Notes under the pieces: generated by a model
Database searches by the model: none
The model's input: the letters and a program-made list of their open reading frames with translations, nothing else
Told to the model about the DNA's origin: nothing
Origin: Candidatus Bathyarchaeota archaeon
GTDB lineage: Archaea > Thermoproteota > Bathyarchaeia > Bathyarchaeales > UBA233
Reading direction: 5' to 3'
Assembly (NCBI GenBank): GCA_025057795.1
Contig: JANXEP010000073.1
Coordinates: forward strand, 1 to 23,478
DNA: 23,478 nucleotides
In this document: piece after piece, positions 7,500 through 15,271 of the stretch
How positions within the stretch are numbered: position 1 is the first letter of the stretch
Layout of the letters: every line of letters begins with the position of its first letter
Position numbers and translations under genes: made by a program

Positions 7500-8468
7500 T
7501 CAGCTGAACAGTTCTGGATGAATAATTTTGGCAATCTCCTCTAAGGCTTTAACGAGTCTTGGACCACCTCTAACCATAATACTCTCTTCAACCTCGTATA
7601 TCCTGTTATTTTTAACTGCGGAGATCACGTCCCAACCTGGCCGCGCTTTGATTGTTTCCGGTGTAAGTCCGCAAGCCATCGCCATGGCACCCTTCGAGAT
7701 TATTATGATTTCCGGGTTAGCTTTAGCAACAACTTCTGTGGATACTGCCATATAGTTTCCAGGAAAACCAGCAAAAACGTTTATTCCCCCGGCCATTGAT
7801 ATGAGTTCGCTGATATAGGATTCTGCTCCGAAACTCCAGTAGCCGCCATCAAAAAAGCATTCAACATATACTCGGGGCCTTGACGCGTTTTTTGTTTTAT
7901 CCGCTATCGCTTGTGCTTTCTTCCGCATATCTGCCACCAGTGATTCTGCCTTACTCATTTGGCCTGTGGCTTTTCCAACTAAGAGTATATTTTCGAGTAC
8001 ATTCTCAAACTTTTTAGGGTATAGAACAATAACTGTTTGCCCTCGCTCTGCAAGGCTTTCAACCACTGCGCGCTGAACTCCCCCTGTTGCCAAAATAAGA
8101 TCCGGACGCAATCCTATGACAAGCTCCACGCTGATTTCGGCAAAGGATCCAACGGTTGTTAATTGGCCTGCTTCAACCCTCGCTTTGACATCGGGCGGGT
8201 AGTCGGAATACGTATCAACGCCCACGACTTTATCTCCAAGATCCAGCGCAAAAAGTATCTCAGTGCAACTAGGCGCCAGCGACACTATTCGTTTGGGAGG
8301 ATAATTAATTATTGTAACGTTCCTTCCAGCGTCATCTATAACGCTTATTGGACCAGTAGCTCCCCTCGGAGGCATGTGGGATCTTTGCCAAACCACTGCT
8401 CCCAAGATTCCCGCAATTACGGCCACCACTACTAGGGCTAATATTATTATTTTCTTCTTGACTGGCAT
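7500..8468 (-). CDS. btuF: Membrane-anchored corrinoid-binding protein BtuF
   Basis: This is a periplasmic-binding-protein-like protein (class III, BtuF/FhuD type). After a short basic start (MPVKKK) there is one hydrophobic span, IIILALVVVAVIAGILGAVV, that anchors it on the outer face. The mature part carries the family strand PKRIVSLAPSCTEILFALDLGDKVVGVDTYSDYP, in pieces across about residues 50-85, and later RPDLILA. The ATG at 8468 is chosen because GAGGTGA lies 5 bp before it; an upstream in-frame ATG at 8498 would put that signal inside the gene and add ten residues that are encoded by the palindrome. It is the first gene of the leftward operon and delivers corrinoid to BtuCD. Confidence 0.88.
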   Translation of the reverse strand: MPVKKKIIILALVVVAVIAGILGAVVWQRSHMPPRGATGPISVIDDAGRNVTIINYPPKRIVSLAPSCTEILFALDLGDKVVGVDTYSDYPPDVKARVEAGQLTTVGSFAEISVELVIGLRPDLILATGGVQRAVVESLAERGQTVIVLYPKKFENVLENILLVGKATGQMSKAESLVADMRKKAQAIADKTKNASRPRVYVECFFDGGYWSFGAESYISELISMAGGINVFAGFPGNYMAVSTEVVAKANPEIIIISKGAMAMACGLTPETIKARPGWDVISAVKNNRIYEVEESIMVRGGPRLVKALEEIAKIIHPELFS

Positions 8469-8480
8469 GGTCTCACCTCT

Positions 8481-8503
8481 TTTGGATGGATTATCCATCC
8501 AAA
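8481..8503. promoter_or_regulatory. Perfect 10-bp inverted repeat in the btuF leader/promoter (candidate operator)
   Basis: TTTGGATGGA and TCCATCCAAA flank a 3-bp centre (TTA). On the minus strand a TATA-like TTTATAAA-type element lies just upstream (about 8505-8514), which places the transcription start in or next to this palindrome. The btuF ribosome binding site follows directly. A dimeric repressor site is the simplest reading; an mRNA hairpin at the 5' end is the alternative. The same 90-bp gap also holds the promoter for the divergent apgM-cobD-cbiB-cobZ arm. Confidence 0.6.
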
Positions 8504-8520
8504 CATTTATAAAAATCGCT

Positions 8521-8530
8521 ATTTAAATTT
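8521..8530 (+). promoter_or_regulatory. TATA-like box for the apgM-cobD-cbiB-cobZ arm
   Basis: ATTTAAATTT lies 31-40 bp upstream of the ATG at 8561, the right distance for an archaeal TATA box giving a leaderless or nearly leaderless transcript. The element is symmetrical, so it could also serve the opposite strand. Judged by spacing and composition only. Confidence 0.35.
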
Positions 8531-8560
8531 TTAGTACAAAACATCGAATGAAATTGTTTG

Positions 8561-9790
8561 ATGGTTGAAGTTATGAAAGCTATTGTTATAGTTGGCGATG
8601 GAATGGCTGACCAACCGTTAGAGGAGCTTAACAACATGACCCCCATAGAGGCAGCTGGAGTAAAGAATATGGATCATTTAGCTTCGAATGGAATTTCAGG
8701 GTTATTATATTCAACACTGCCCGGCGCGGTTCCTGAAAGCGATACAGCAAACTTAGCTCTCTTTGGCTACAACCCCTATGAAGTCTACACTGGGAGGGGA
8801 GGGTTTGAAGCTGTAGGCGCTGGAATTCAGCTCAAGGAGACAGATGTGGCTTTCAGATGCGACTTCGCCACGGTTAATGAAGGCTTCATAGTAGTTAATG
8901 AAAGAGCTGGCAGGATTAGGGAGGAGGCTGCGGAGCTTGCGAGGGCACTTCATGATATAAATTTGAAAACGTTGCCAGAGATTGAAGTTATTTTCAGGCA
9001 AACTTTGGGGTTTAAGGGAGTTCTTATCCTTAGGGGGGAAAGGTTATCAACAAATGTAATTACGCATCCGCCTAGGTTAGGCTGCCGGGCTGATTTAATA
9101 AAGCCCTTGGACGATTCTGCTGAAACTGAAAGAACTTGTGAGGCGCTAAAAGAAATCATGAAAGCGTCGTACTCCCTTCTTAAAGATCATCCGATTAATA
9201 TGAGGCGAAGATCTGCAGGTAAGCCTGCGGCAAACGTAATAATTCCATGGGGCGTAGGCAGGCTGCCTCGCCTTCAACCTTTCCATGAAAAGTATAAGTT
9301 AAGGGCAGCGTGTGTGGCCGCTGCAAGCCTTATTAAAGGCATGGCGAGGCTTGCGGGTATGACGGTGGTTGATGTCCCCGGGGCCACAGGGGAAATCGAC
9401 ACTGACACAATGGCGAAGGCTAAAGCTGCCCTAGAGGCTTTAAAAAGCAGCGACGTAGTATTTGTGCACGTAGGGGGGCCGGATGAAGCAAGCCACGACG
9501 GGGATGTTTATGGAAAAATATCCATTATAAAGAAGATTGACGCGATGATAGGGCTAATTTTAGAGCATATAAACCTTGAAGAAACTTGTGTGGCGCTGCT
9601 CGCAGATCACGTTACATCCACAAAGCTCAGAAGACACGTCAGCGATCCCGCTCCGATAACAATAGCGGGCGCAAACATAGCCAATGATGGCGTTTACAGA
9701 TACAGCGAAAAGGCAGCCGCAAAAGGCGGCTTGAGACGCATTCAACATAAAGACTTGATGCCCACCATACTCCGTCTTATGGGTTATTAG
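8561..9790 (+). CDS. ApgM-like alkaline-phosphatase-superfamily enzyme (phosphoglycerate mutase or homoserine/threonine kinase candidate)
   Basis: This is a full-length archaeal cofactor-independent phosphoglycerate mutase homologue. Metal-site and catalytic motifs are visible: VGDGMAD near the N-terminus, the nucleophile Ser60 in ESDTANLALFGYNP, HVGGPDEASHDGD in the last third, LLADHVTSTKLRRHVSDPAP near the end. Start ATG 8561 is used; ATG 8573 (MKAIVIVGDG) is an equally good family-type start, and a TTG lies at 8558. One branch of this family has been proposed to act as homoserine kinase. The gene is first in an operon whose next gene is threonine-phosphate decarboxylase, 26 bp downstream, so producing L-threonine 3-phosphate for that enzyme is an attractive role. 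Ordinary glycolytic mutase activity remains possible. Confidence 0.8.
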   Translation: MVEVMKAIVIVGDGMADQPLEELNNMTPIEAAGVKNMDHLASNGISGLLYSTLPGAVPESDTANLALFGYNPYEVYTGRGGFEAVGAGIQLKETDVAFRCDFATVNEGFIVVNERAGRIREEAAELARALHDINLKTLPEIEVIFRQTLGFKGVLILRGERLSTNVITHPPRLGCRADLIKPLDDSAETERTCEALKEIMKASYSLLKDHPINMRRRSAGKPAANVIIPWGVGRLPRLQPFHEKYKLRAACVAAASLIKGMARLAGMTVVDVPGATGEIDTDTMAKAKAALEALKSSDVVFVHVGGPDEASHDGDVYGKISIIKKIDAMIGLILEHINLEETCVALLADHVTSTKLRRHVSDPAPITIAGANIANDGVYRYSEKAAAKGGLRRIQHKDLMPTILRLMGY

Positions 9791-9816
9791 GGATTGAAGA
9801 TCGCTGGTGCGCGATT

Positions 9817-10971
9817 ATGAATAAAAAAAGTGTTTGGGAGTCAGTCAAAGAGGAAATTAGAAACCTTATGCCGTGTGTGCATGGTGGAGACGTTTGGAAG
9901 GCTGCGGAAAAATGCCATATAAAAGCTATGGAGATTTTAGATTTCAGCGCCAACGTGAACCCTTTAGGTCCTTCTAAAAGGGTTATAGAAGCGATCTGCG
10001 AAAGCGTTTGGAAAATCCCCTATTACCCAGATCCAGATTACACTGAACTGAGAGAAGCCATATCCCGATATTTAGGCGAAGTTGGAGTGGACAACGTCAT
10101 CGTGGGGAATGGTTCCACGGAGCTAATATACTTATTCTGCGAGGTGTTTATGGAGAGGGGCGATTTAGCCTTAATCCCAGAACCAACATTTGGAGAATAT
10201 GAAAGGGCTGTGAAAAAAGTTGGCGGTAAACCAGTATGTGTGAGTTTGGGCAGCGACTTCAGAGTTGATGCAAAACGCCTCCTAAAGAAGATCACCCCGC
10301 CAATAAAGGCGGTTTTCTTATGTAACCCCAACAACCCCACAGGTGTGTTAGCACCGCGAGAAGACATCATGGAAATTATTGAGACGGCGGCAAGGGAAAA
10401 CCTGCCAGTTCTCATCGACGAGGCTTTCATAGAATTTGTAAGAGAGGAAAAGCGTTACTCACTAACTGCAGAAGTGAAAAAATATCAGAATTTGTTTGTT
10501 TTAAGGTCGCTTACAAAAGCCTTTGGGCTGACAGGGCTTAGAGTTGGCTATGGAATTGCTTGTGAAAATTTGATTGACGTGTTGTCTAAGGTTAAGATGC
10601 CATGGAGCGTCAACTGCCTAGCCCAATCTGCTGCGATAAGCGCCCTTGAAGATCAAGAGCATTTGAGGAGAACCCAGAGGCTGATCAGCGAAGAGAGGAA
10701 ATTTCTTCTGGGCGAGCTTGAAAAGATTAAGGGTCTTAAAGTTTTCCCCACGGATGCGAACTTCATTTTAATGAATATAAGGCAATTTGGGTTAACCGCT
10801 GCACAGCTTAAAGAAAGAATGCTGTCACACGGTATACTGCTCCGAGACTGCAGTTCATTTAGGGGTCTCGACGAATATTACTTCAGAGTGTCTGTAAGGA
10901 CGCGGGAGGAAAACGAGAAGCTTTTAGCAAGTTTAAGGGAGGTTCTAGGCGCTCAAAGGTCTGAATGCTGA
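9817..10971 (+). CDS. cobD: Threonine-phosphate decarboxylase (CobD, PLP enzyme)
   Basis: The enzyme decarboxylates L-threonine 3-phosphate to (R)-1-amino-2-propanol 2-phosphate, the linker that CbiB attaches. It is a 384-residue fold-type I aminotransferase-like protein. CobD features are the N-terminal HGGDVW (residues 22-27) and DFSANVNPLGP (42-52). PLP-binding elements follow: NGSTELIYLF, CNPNNPTG, a DEAF aspartate, and Schiff-base lysine in SLTKAFGLTGLRVGYG. The close relative HisC lacks the HGGDVW opening, and the adjacent cbiB settles the choice. It follows the apgM-like gene by 26 bp and precedes cbiB by 10 bp. Confidence 0.9.
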   Translation: MNKKSVWESVKEEIRNLMPCVHGGDVWKAAEKCHIKAMEILDFSANVNPLGPSKRVIEAICESVWKIPYYPDPDYTELREAISRYLGEVGVDNVIVGNGSTELIYLFCEVFMERGDLALIPEPTFGEYERAVKKVGGKPVCVSLGSDFRVDAKRLLKKITPPIKAVFLCNPNNPTGVLAPREDIMEIIETAARENLPVLIDEAFIEFVREEKRYSLTAEVKKYQNLFVLRSLTKAFGLTGLRVGYGIACENLIDVLSKVKMPWSVNCLAQSAAISALEDQEHLRRTQRLISEERKFLLGELEKIKGLKVFPTDANFILMNIRQFGLTAAQLKERMLSHGILLRDCSSFRGLDEYYFRVSVRTREENEKLLASLREVLGAQRSEC

Positions 10972-10981
10972 GTGTTTTCAA

Positions 10982-11938
10982 ATGAATTTATCCTTGTTCA
11001 TTGACTGTCTGATGATGTTGTTTTTGGCGGTTTTTGTAGATCTTCTCTTTGGAGAACCGCCTAGGAAGCTTCACCCCACCGTTTGGATGGGTAAAGTGAT
11101 ATCTTTCCTCAAAAAGAGGGTGGGGAGCAAAAATGCTATGGTTGAAAAACTTGGAGGGGCTTTAATGGCCTTATTTGTCATAGCGCTTTTCTCGCTCCCA
11201 ATTTACTTTATTCTTTTCATTGTTCAAGTTCACCTTGGCCGAGCAGCTTACATAGTTGTAGGTGCTTTACTACTCAAGCCCACATTTGCAATAAAATGCA
11301 TGAAACAATACGTGCTTCCAATATCGGAATCCATCGAAAAGGGGAATGTTGACAAAGCGCGAAGTTTACTACCCTTCATTGTTAGACGCAATCCAGCAGA
11401 ACTTGACCCGCAGCACATTATTTCAGCCGCCATCGAATCGGTAGCTGAAAGCACGGTTGACGGGGTAACCTCCCCGTTTTTCTATTTCGCCTTGTTCGGT
11501 GTTCCAGGGGCATTTGCATTTCGAGCTATCAACACCTTAGATTCTATGGTAGGATATAAGGATCTTAAACACATTAACATCGGCTGGTTTTCAGCCAAGC
11601 TGGACAGTCTGGCAAATTATATACCAGCTAGGCTAACGGCGCTTTTAATGGTTTTAGCAGCATGGCTTTCACATGAAAACTGGAAATCCGCATGGAGAAT
11701 CCTTCTAAGGAATAAAAACAAGACTGAAAGCATAAATGCAGGATGGCCCATGTCAGCCATGGCCGGAGCCCTAACAGTTCAGCTTGAAAAACCAGGCTTT
11801 TATGTTCTAGGCGAGGAAAAAGAAGCGCTTTCACCGAAACATGTTCTTCGAGCTTTACATATTATGGAACTTACAGCGTTTCTATTTTTGCTTCTAGTAG
11901 CTGTTCCTATTCAAATCTTGATTATGATGATAGTGTAG
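10982..11938 (+). CDS. cbiB: Adenosylcobinamide-phosphate synthase CbiB
   Basis: CbiB is a membrane protein that attaches aminopropanol phosphate to adenosylcobyric acid. Diagnostic segments are FVDLLFGEPPRKLHPTVWMG near the N-terminus, ESVAESTVDGVTSPFFYFAL at about residues 153-172, and AINTLDSMVGYKD soon after. A later SINAGWPMSAMAGAL is also typical. There are about four to five hydrophobic spans, and the 318-residue length is normal. It lies 10 bp downstream of cobD, whose product it uses, and 48 bp upstream of cobZ. Its product goes to CobY. Confidence 0.92.
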   Translation: MNLSLFIDCLMMLFLAVFVDLLFGEPPRKLHPTVWMGKVISFLKKRVGSKNAMVEKLGGALMALFVIALFSLPIYFILFIVQVHLGRAAYIVVGALLLKPTFAIKCMKQYVLPISESIEKGNVDKARSLLPFIVRRNPAELDPQHIISAAIESVAESTVDGVTSPFFYFALFGVPGAFAFRAINTLDSMVGYKDLKHINIGWFSAKLDSLANYIPARLTALLMVLAAWLSHENWKSAWRILLRNKNKTESINAGWPMSAMAGALTVQLEKPGFYVLGEEKEALSPKHVLRALHIMELTAFLFLLLVAVPIQILIMMIV

Positions 11939-11986
11939 GATATATGCAGGTAAATCGAAAAATGTGTACAGGCAAGGTGAAGATGC

Positions 11987-12478
11987 ATGAATTCTGAATT
12001 GCCGCTATTAAGGTTCCTAGAAGATAAGGGAATAAAATTGAAGGATCTAGTAGACACAGCCCTACATTTGTTTGTCCCCCACCCGGGAGTGGAAACGACA
12101 GAAAAAGCCGCTGAAATCCTTCGAGAAGAGTTCACGGATGCCTTATCAGATGTAAACGTTTCCTGCTTGATTGTCGCATGTTTCAGGGCGGAAGAGGATG
12201 CCAACTCAGGCCTAATTCCAGGTTTGTCAAGAGAGAGATTTATGGGTCGACCGGGGCTTGTGGCTGACGAATTGTTAGGAATGGCTATAGCCTGCTACAT
12301 CGCCGGAGTTAGAGGAATCTTTGAGTTCATAAGGTTCGATCAGGCTAAGCCTGGAATTTTGAAGAATCTTGGACCTATCGTTAATGATGCCATCGGCGGT
12401 TTGGTCGCCGGCGTGTCGTCTAACATGTATACGCGTGCCCTGAGAGAACATAACATCCAAGGGGGAGGAGAAAGGTGA
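11987..12478 (+). CDS. cobZ: Alpha-ribazole-5'-phosphate phosphatase CobZ (PgpA-like fold)
   Basis: The protein is related to phosphatidylglycerophosphatase A but has archaeal CobZ features: an opening like FLEDKGIKLKDLVDTALHLF, a central GRPGLVADELLGMAIACYIAG (about residues 86-106), and a glycine-rich ending DAIGGLVAGVSSNMYTRAL. The archaeal enzyme was characterised in Methanosarcina as replacing bacterial CobC, removing the phosphate at the end of nucleotide-loop assembly. The start at 11987 follows AAGGTGA with normal spacing; an ATG 4 bp earlier stops within four codons. Being downstream of cbiB favours CobZ over a lipid phosphatase. It appears to be the last gene of this operon; a 9-codon ATG frame overlaps its stop (TGATG) but ends at once. 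Confidence 0.83.
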   Translation: MNSELPLLRFLEDKGIKLKDLVDTALHLFVPHPGVETTEKAAEILREEFTDALSDVNVSCLIVACFRAEEDANSGLIPGLSRERFMGRPGLVADELLGMAIACYIAGVRGIFEFIRFDQAKPGILKNLGPIVNDAIGGLVAGVSSNMYTRALREHNIQGGGER

Positions 12479-12572
12479 TGGATATCCTGACGGCTGCGGT
12501 TCAATAAATATTTAGCAAGCCGGCATTAGTTGCCGTTGACATAAGTTGCTGGTGTCAATTTTCAGCAGCATA

Positions 12573-12592
12573 CTTTTTGATTTTAAGTTTTA
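12573..12592 (+). terminator. T-rich tract after cobZ, possible archaeal terminator
   Basis: Three T-runs (TTTTT, TTTT, TTT) occur within 20 bases, about 95 bp after the cobZ stop and before the next promoter. Archaeal termination commonly uses such U-rich tracts. There is no strong hairpin. Composition-based call. Confidence 0.3.
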
Positions 12593-12647
12593 TCGAGTTA
12601 GATATGTCTATTTCTTAGGTTGAGATGCGAAATTCAAATTCACAGTG

Positions 12648-12655
12648 TTTATAAA
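12648..12655 (+). promoter_or_regulatory. TATA box for the TackOD1-like/GT2 operon with a long leader
   Basis: TTTATAAA is a canonical archaeal TATA box. Transcription would begin near 12680, leaving a leader of about 140 bases before the TTG start at 12820. The 341-bp gap (12479-12819) otherwise holds only a T-rich tract and two very short ATG frames (9 and 23 codons) that I do not consider genes. Confidence 0.5.
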
Positions 12656-12819
12656 GGTAGAGGGCTGAAAAGATTCTTGAATGGTGCGAAATCCTATAAT
12701 TGGGCGACTTTAATGACGGATCATCACATTAGAGAAAAGAGGGTTTCGTTAAGGCGTGAGACTTTGAAAAGGGTGACCGCTTGACTTCGAGAGCCATATA
12801 GAGCGGGGGAGGCGCGATC

Positions 12820-13875
12820 TTGGCTGGAAAAACCGCTGTTTTCAAGAAAGGTGCCGTGCAGAAGCTGCTCAAAGCTTTGAAAAAAGGGGAGGTGAATGTT
12901 TTAGAGCCAACTGTAAGTTATGATTTTGGAGTGGAATATCTAAAACTTAAAGAGTTAGGGCTTGGCGGGGATGAAGCCTTATCCGTCCTTAAAGATCTAT
13001 GTGAAGCTGGAATACTTGCGAGCGAAACGCTAAGCAACATGGCAACGTGCCCCAAATGCGGATCCCATAAACTGCTCTTTCAATTGAGTTGTCCCTCGTG
13101 TGGATCAACAAGGCTTAGCAAAGGAGCAATAATAGAACATTTACTATGCGGCTACATAGATGCTGAAGAAAGTTTTAGGAGAGGCGGAGACATCATATGC
13201 CAAAAATGTGGGAAGCGCTTAAAGGCTGTGGGAGTCGACTACAGAAAGCCGGGCATACTGTACAGGTGTTTGGACTGTCGGAACCCATTTCCTACTCCTA
13301 AAGCGAGATACATGTGCAATAACGGGCATACATTCGATGAAAATGAGCTTGCTTTATTTCAGGTGAAGGCTTATAGGCTTAACCCCGCTGGGCGGACTTT
13401 GTTGGAGAAAGCTACCCTTGACCTTGAATCCATACTACAGGTCCTGGTGGATAAGGGCTGGCTTGTAGAAAGCCCTGTAGTTATTCGTGGAAGAGCAGGC
13501 GTGGACCATGAGTTTTCTTTCGCAGTTTGGACTAGCAAAAATGATTGGGAGGGAAAGCCTCCAGACATTGTTGGCGAGCTTGTATTTTCTGAGGGGGAGG
13601 CTGATCCAACGGTTATACTTGCTTTTTGGGCAAAATCCTATGATGTAGAGGCGAAAGAAAAGATTATTTTGGCTGTTCCAGGACTTGATGAAAAGGCTAA
13701 AACGCTTGCTAGAGGCTACGGCATGCATGTTATAGAAGCTGAAAATGGCATTGAGCTACAAGCCCGGGTGGAGTCTATGCTTCGAAGCATGCTGCGAGGG
13801 GTAGATGCGTTGGAAGGCGAAGCTGAAGCGCAGGGAAATTCCTTGGAAAAACCCGTGGGGCTCAATGAAGCTTAG
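12820..13875 (+). CDS. TackOD1-like zinc-ribbon protein with C-terminal nuclease-fold-like domain
   Basis: A winged-helix-like N-terminal region (residues 1-75) is followed by two four-cysteine zinc ribbons: Cys77, Cys80, Cys91, Cys94, and Cys127, Cys130, Cys150, Cys153. HLLCGYIDAEESF between them and RYMCNNGHTFDENELAL after them match the thaumarchaeal output domain 1 (TackOD1), described in archaeal signalling proteins and seen next to glycosyltransferases. Residues about 190-330 form an alpha/beta domain (VDHEFSFAVW, VILAFWAKSYDV, ILAVPGLDEKAKTLARGYG) that resembles a degenerate restriction-endonuclease-like fold. The start is TTG at 12820 with GGGGGAGG 7 bp before it. It overlaps the GT2 gene by 11 bp. 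A regulator of that transferase is the likely role, by context. Confidence 0.75.
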   Translation: MAGKTAVFKKGAVQKLLKALKKGEVNVLEPTVSYDFGVEYLKLKELGLGGDEALSVLKDLCEAGILASETLSNMATCPKCGSHKLLFQLSCPSCGSTRLSKGAIIEHLLCGYIDAEESFRRGGDIICQKCGKRLKAVGVDYRKPGILYRCLDCRNPFPTPKARYMCNNGHTFDENELALFQVKAYRLNPAGRTLLEKATLDLESILQVLVDKGWLVESPVVIRGRAGVDHEFSFAVWTSKNDWEGKPPDIVGELVFSEGEADPTVILAFWAKSYDVEAKEKIILAVPGLDEKAKTLARGYGMHVIEAENGIELQARVESMLRSMLRGVDALEGEAEAQGNSLEKPVGLNEA

Positions 13876-15160
13876 ATATGATTTAAAGCTGTTTTTGTCC
13901 GCGCTCCTTTTAACCGCAAGTGTTTGCCTAATATCCTTTGGATTAGCCGCCAACATTGGAATTTTCGGATTTTCCTTTCTCCAAGTTATCTGCATCCTTT
14001 CAGTAGCCATCATCATTGAAGTACCTCAAACATTAGTGAGGGCGCTATTACTTCTTTTCTATGAAGCCTTTCACGGTCAAAGGTTAGAAGACGGGAATTC
14101 CACGGCATATCCAAAGGTTTCGGTTATAGTTCCAGCACACAATGAAGAGCAATACATTGGAGATACGTTGACCAGCTTGCTCGAGGACACCTACCCAAAT
14201 AAGGAGATAATAGTTGTTGACGACGGGTCTGCTGATAAAACCTACGTTAAGGCTTCGGCGTTTACGAAGGATCCGAGGGTGACGGTTGTAAGGAGGGAAA
14301 AACCCAGTGGAGCTAAGGCTAGGGCAGTCAACCATGGACTCTTGTTCGCCAAAGGAAACATAGTAATATTCGTTGACGGAGACACAATCGTTGAAAGAAA
14401 CGCCATCAAGAGGCTTGTGGAGCCAATCTTAAACGATTCGAACGTCATAGGTGTAGCTGGAAACATCAAGGTGGCTAATAAAAAGAATTTGTTAACAAGA
14501 TTGCAAGCCTATGAGTACCTTATAAGCATGGAAACGGGGAGGCGCTGGCAAGCCATTCTCGGCGGGTTACTGGTTATTCCAGGCGCGTTTGGGGCTGTCA
14601 GGAGGGACATTCTTGATTCCCTTGGCCGCATACACTCTGACACCATCACTGAAGACTTTGACATGACGGTGATGCTTCAAAAGGTTAGGGGTAAAATTGC
14701 TTTTTCCTCTGAAGCTATAGCATGGACGCATGTCCCTGAACGCTGGAGAGATTGGGTAAGACAGAGGATAAGGTGGGCTTCAGGTCAAGCCCAAGTTTAC
14801 CTAAAACATTCTAACGTGCTGTTGAAAAGAAGGTTTGGGATTTTTGGCATGCTGGTGGCACCAAACAACATATTCATGGACATGGTTGCGCTTATCATAA
14901 GATATATTTGGTTAGCTATAATTTTCCTTCCAGTTGTAACATCCATGATGTACGCCGTTAGGCTTATGCTGCTCTTAACGGTTTTCTATCTAGCCTTAGA
15001 ATCTGTTCAACTGGTTTCAGCCACCCTAATAACGCCTACAAAAGATGAGGTAAAAAACGCTGTTTTAGCCCCCTTGATTATGCCTTATAGGGCATTACAC
15101 GCTGCAATAAGGCTTCTCGCGTATGCAAGCGTGCTTATTGGTAGGAAGATCCGATGGTAA
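13865..15160 (+). CDS. Membrane glycosyltransferase family 2, BcsA/PgaC-like processive type
   Basis: After two N-terminal membrane spans comes a GT-A domain: VSVIVPAHNEEQYIG, IIVVDDGSADKT, the DGD metal motif in IVIFVDGDT, the catalytic TEDFD, and QRIRW, the Q-x-x-R-W signature of processive synthases such as cellulose and poly-GlcNAc synthases. Two or three further spans end the protein. The ATG at 13865 overlaps the stop of the upstream gene (ATGAAGCTTAG). An in-frame ATG at 13805 would add 20 residues, very basic and without a family match, so it is less likely. A processive transferase making a surface polysaccharide is the natural reading, with the zinc-ribbon partner as a possible regulator. 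The sugar cannot be predicted. Confidence 0.85.
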   Translation: MKLRYDLKLFLSALLLTASVCLISFGLAANIGIFGFSFLQVICILSVAIIIEVPQTLVRALLLLFYEAFHGQRLEDGNSTAYPKVSVIVPAHNEEQYIGDTLTSLLEDTYPNKEIIVVDDGSADKTYVKASAFTKDPRVTVVRREKPSGAKARAVNHGLLFAKGNIVIFVDGDTIVERNAIKRLVEPILNDSNVIGVAGNIKVANKKNLLTRLQAYEYLISMETGRRWQAILGGLLVIPGAFGAVRRDILDSLGRIHSDTITEDFDMTVMLQKVRGKIAFSSEAIAWTHVPERWRDWVRQRIRWASGQAQVYLKHSNVLLKRRFGIFGMLVAPNNIFMDMVALIIRYIWLAIIFLPVVTSMMYAVRLMLLLTVFYLALESVQLVSATLITPTKDEVKNAVLAPLIMPYRALHAAIRLLAYASVLIGRKIRW

Positions 15161-15271
15161 TTTTGAGATTTCACTTTCGCCTCTAGAAAAGTCTCATTAA
15201 CACGGCAGTTGAATGTAAGACATTAGCCATAATGGGAAAGCCTTCGTGAACCACGGTATCCATCTTGCGGC

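Noticed and set aside
8504..8560. Cobalamin riboswitch upstream of btuF or the apgM-like gene
   Set aside because: The gap is only about 90 bp, lacks anything like a B12 box, and is largely filled by TATA elements and the palindrome.
12478..12507. Nine-codon frame overlapping the cobZ stop (TGATG)
   Set aside because: The translational coupling looks real, but the frame ends after nine codons and nothing downstream continues it. It may be a decayed next gene, but there is not enough to call.
12713..12784. 23-codon ATG frame in the leader before the TackOD1-like gene
   Set aside because: No ribosome binding site and no recognisable feature. The length is within chance expectation.
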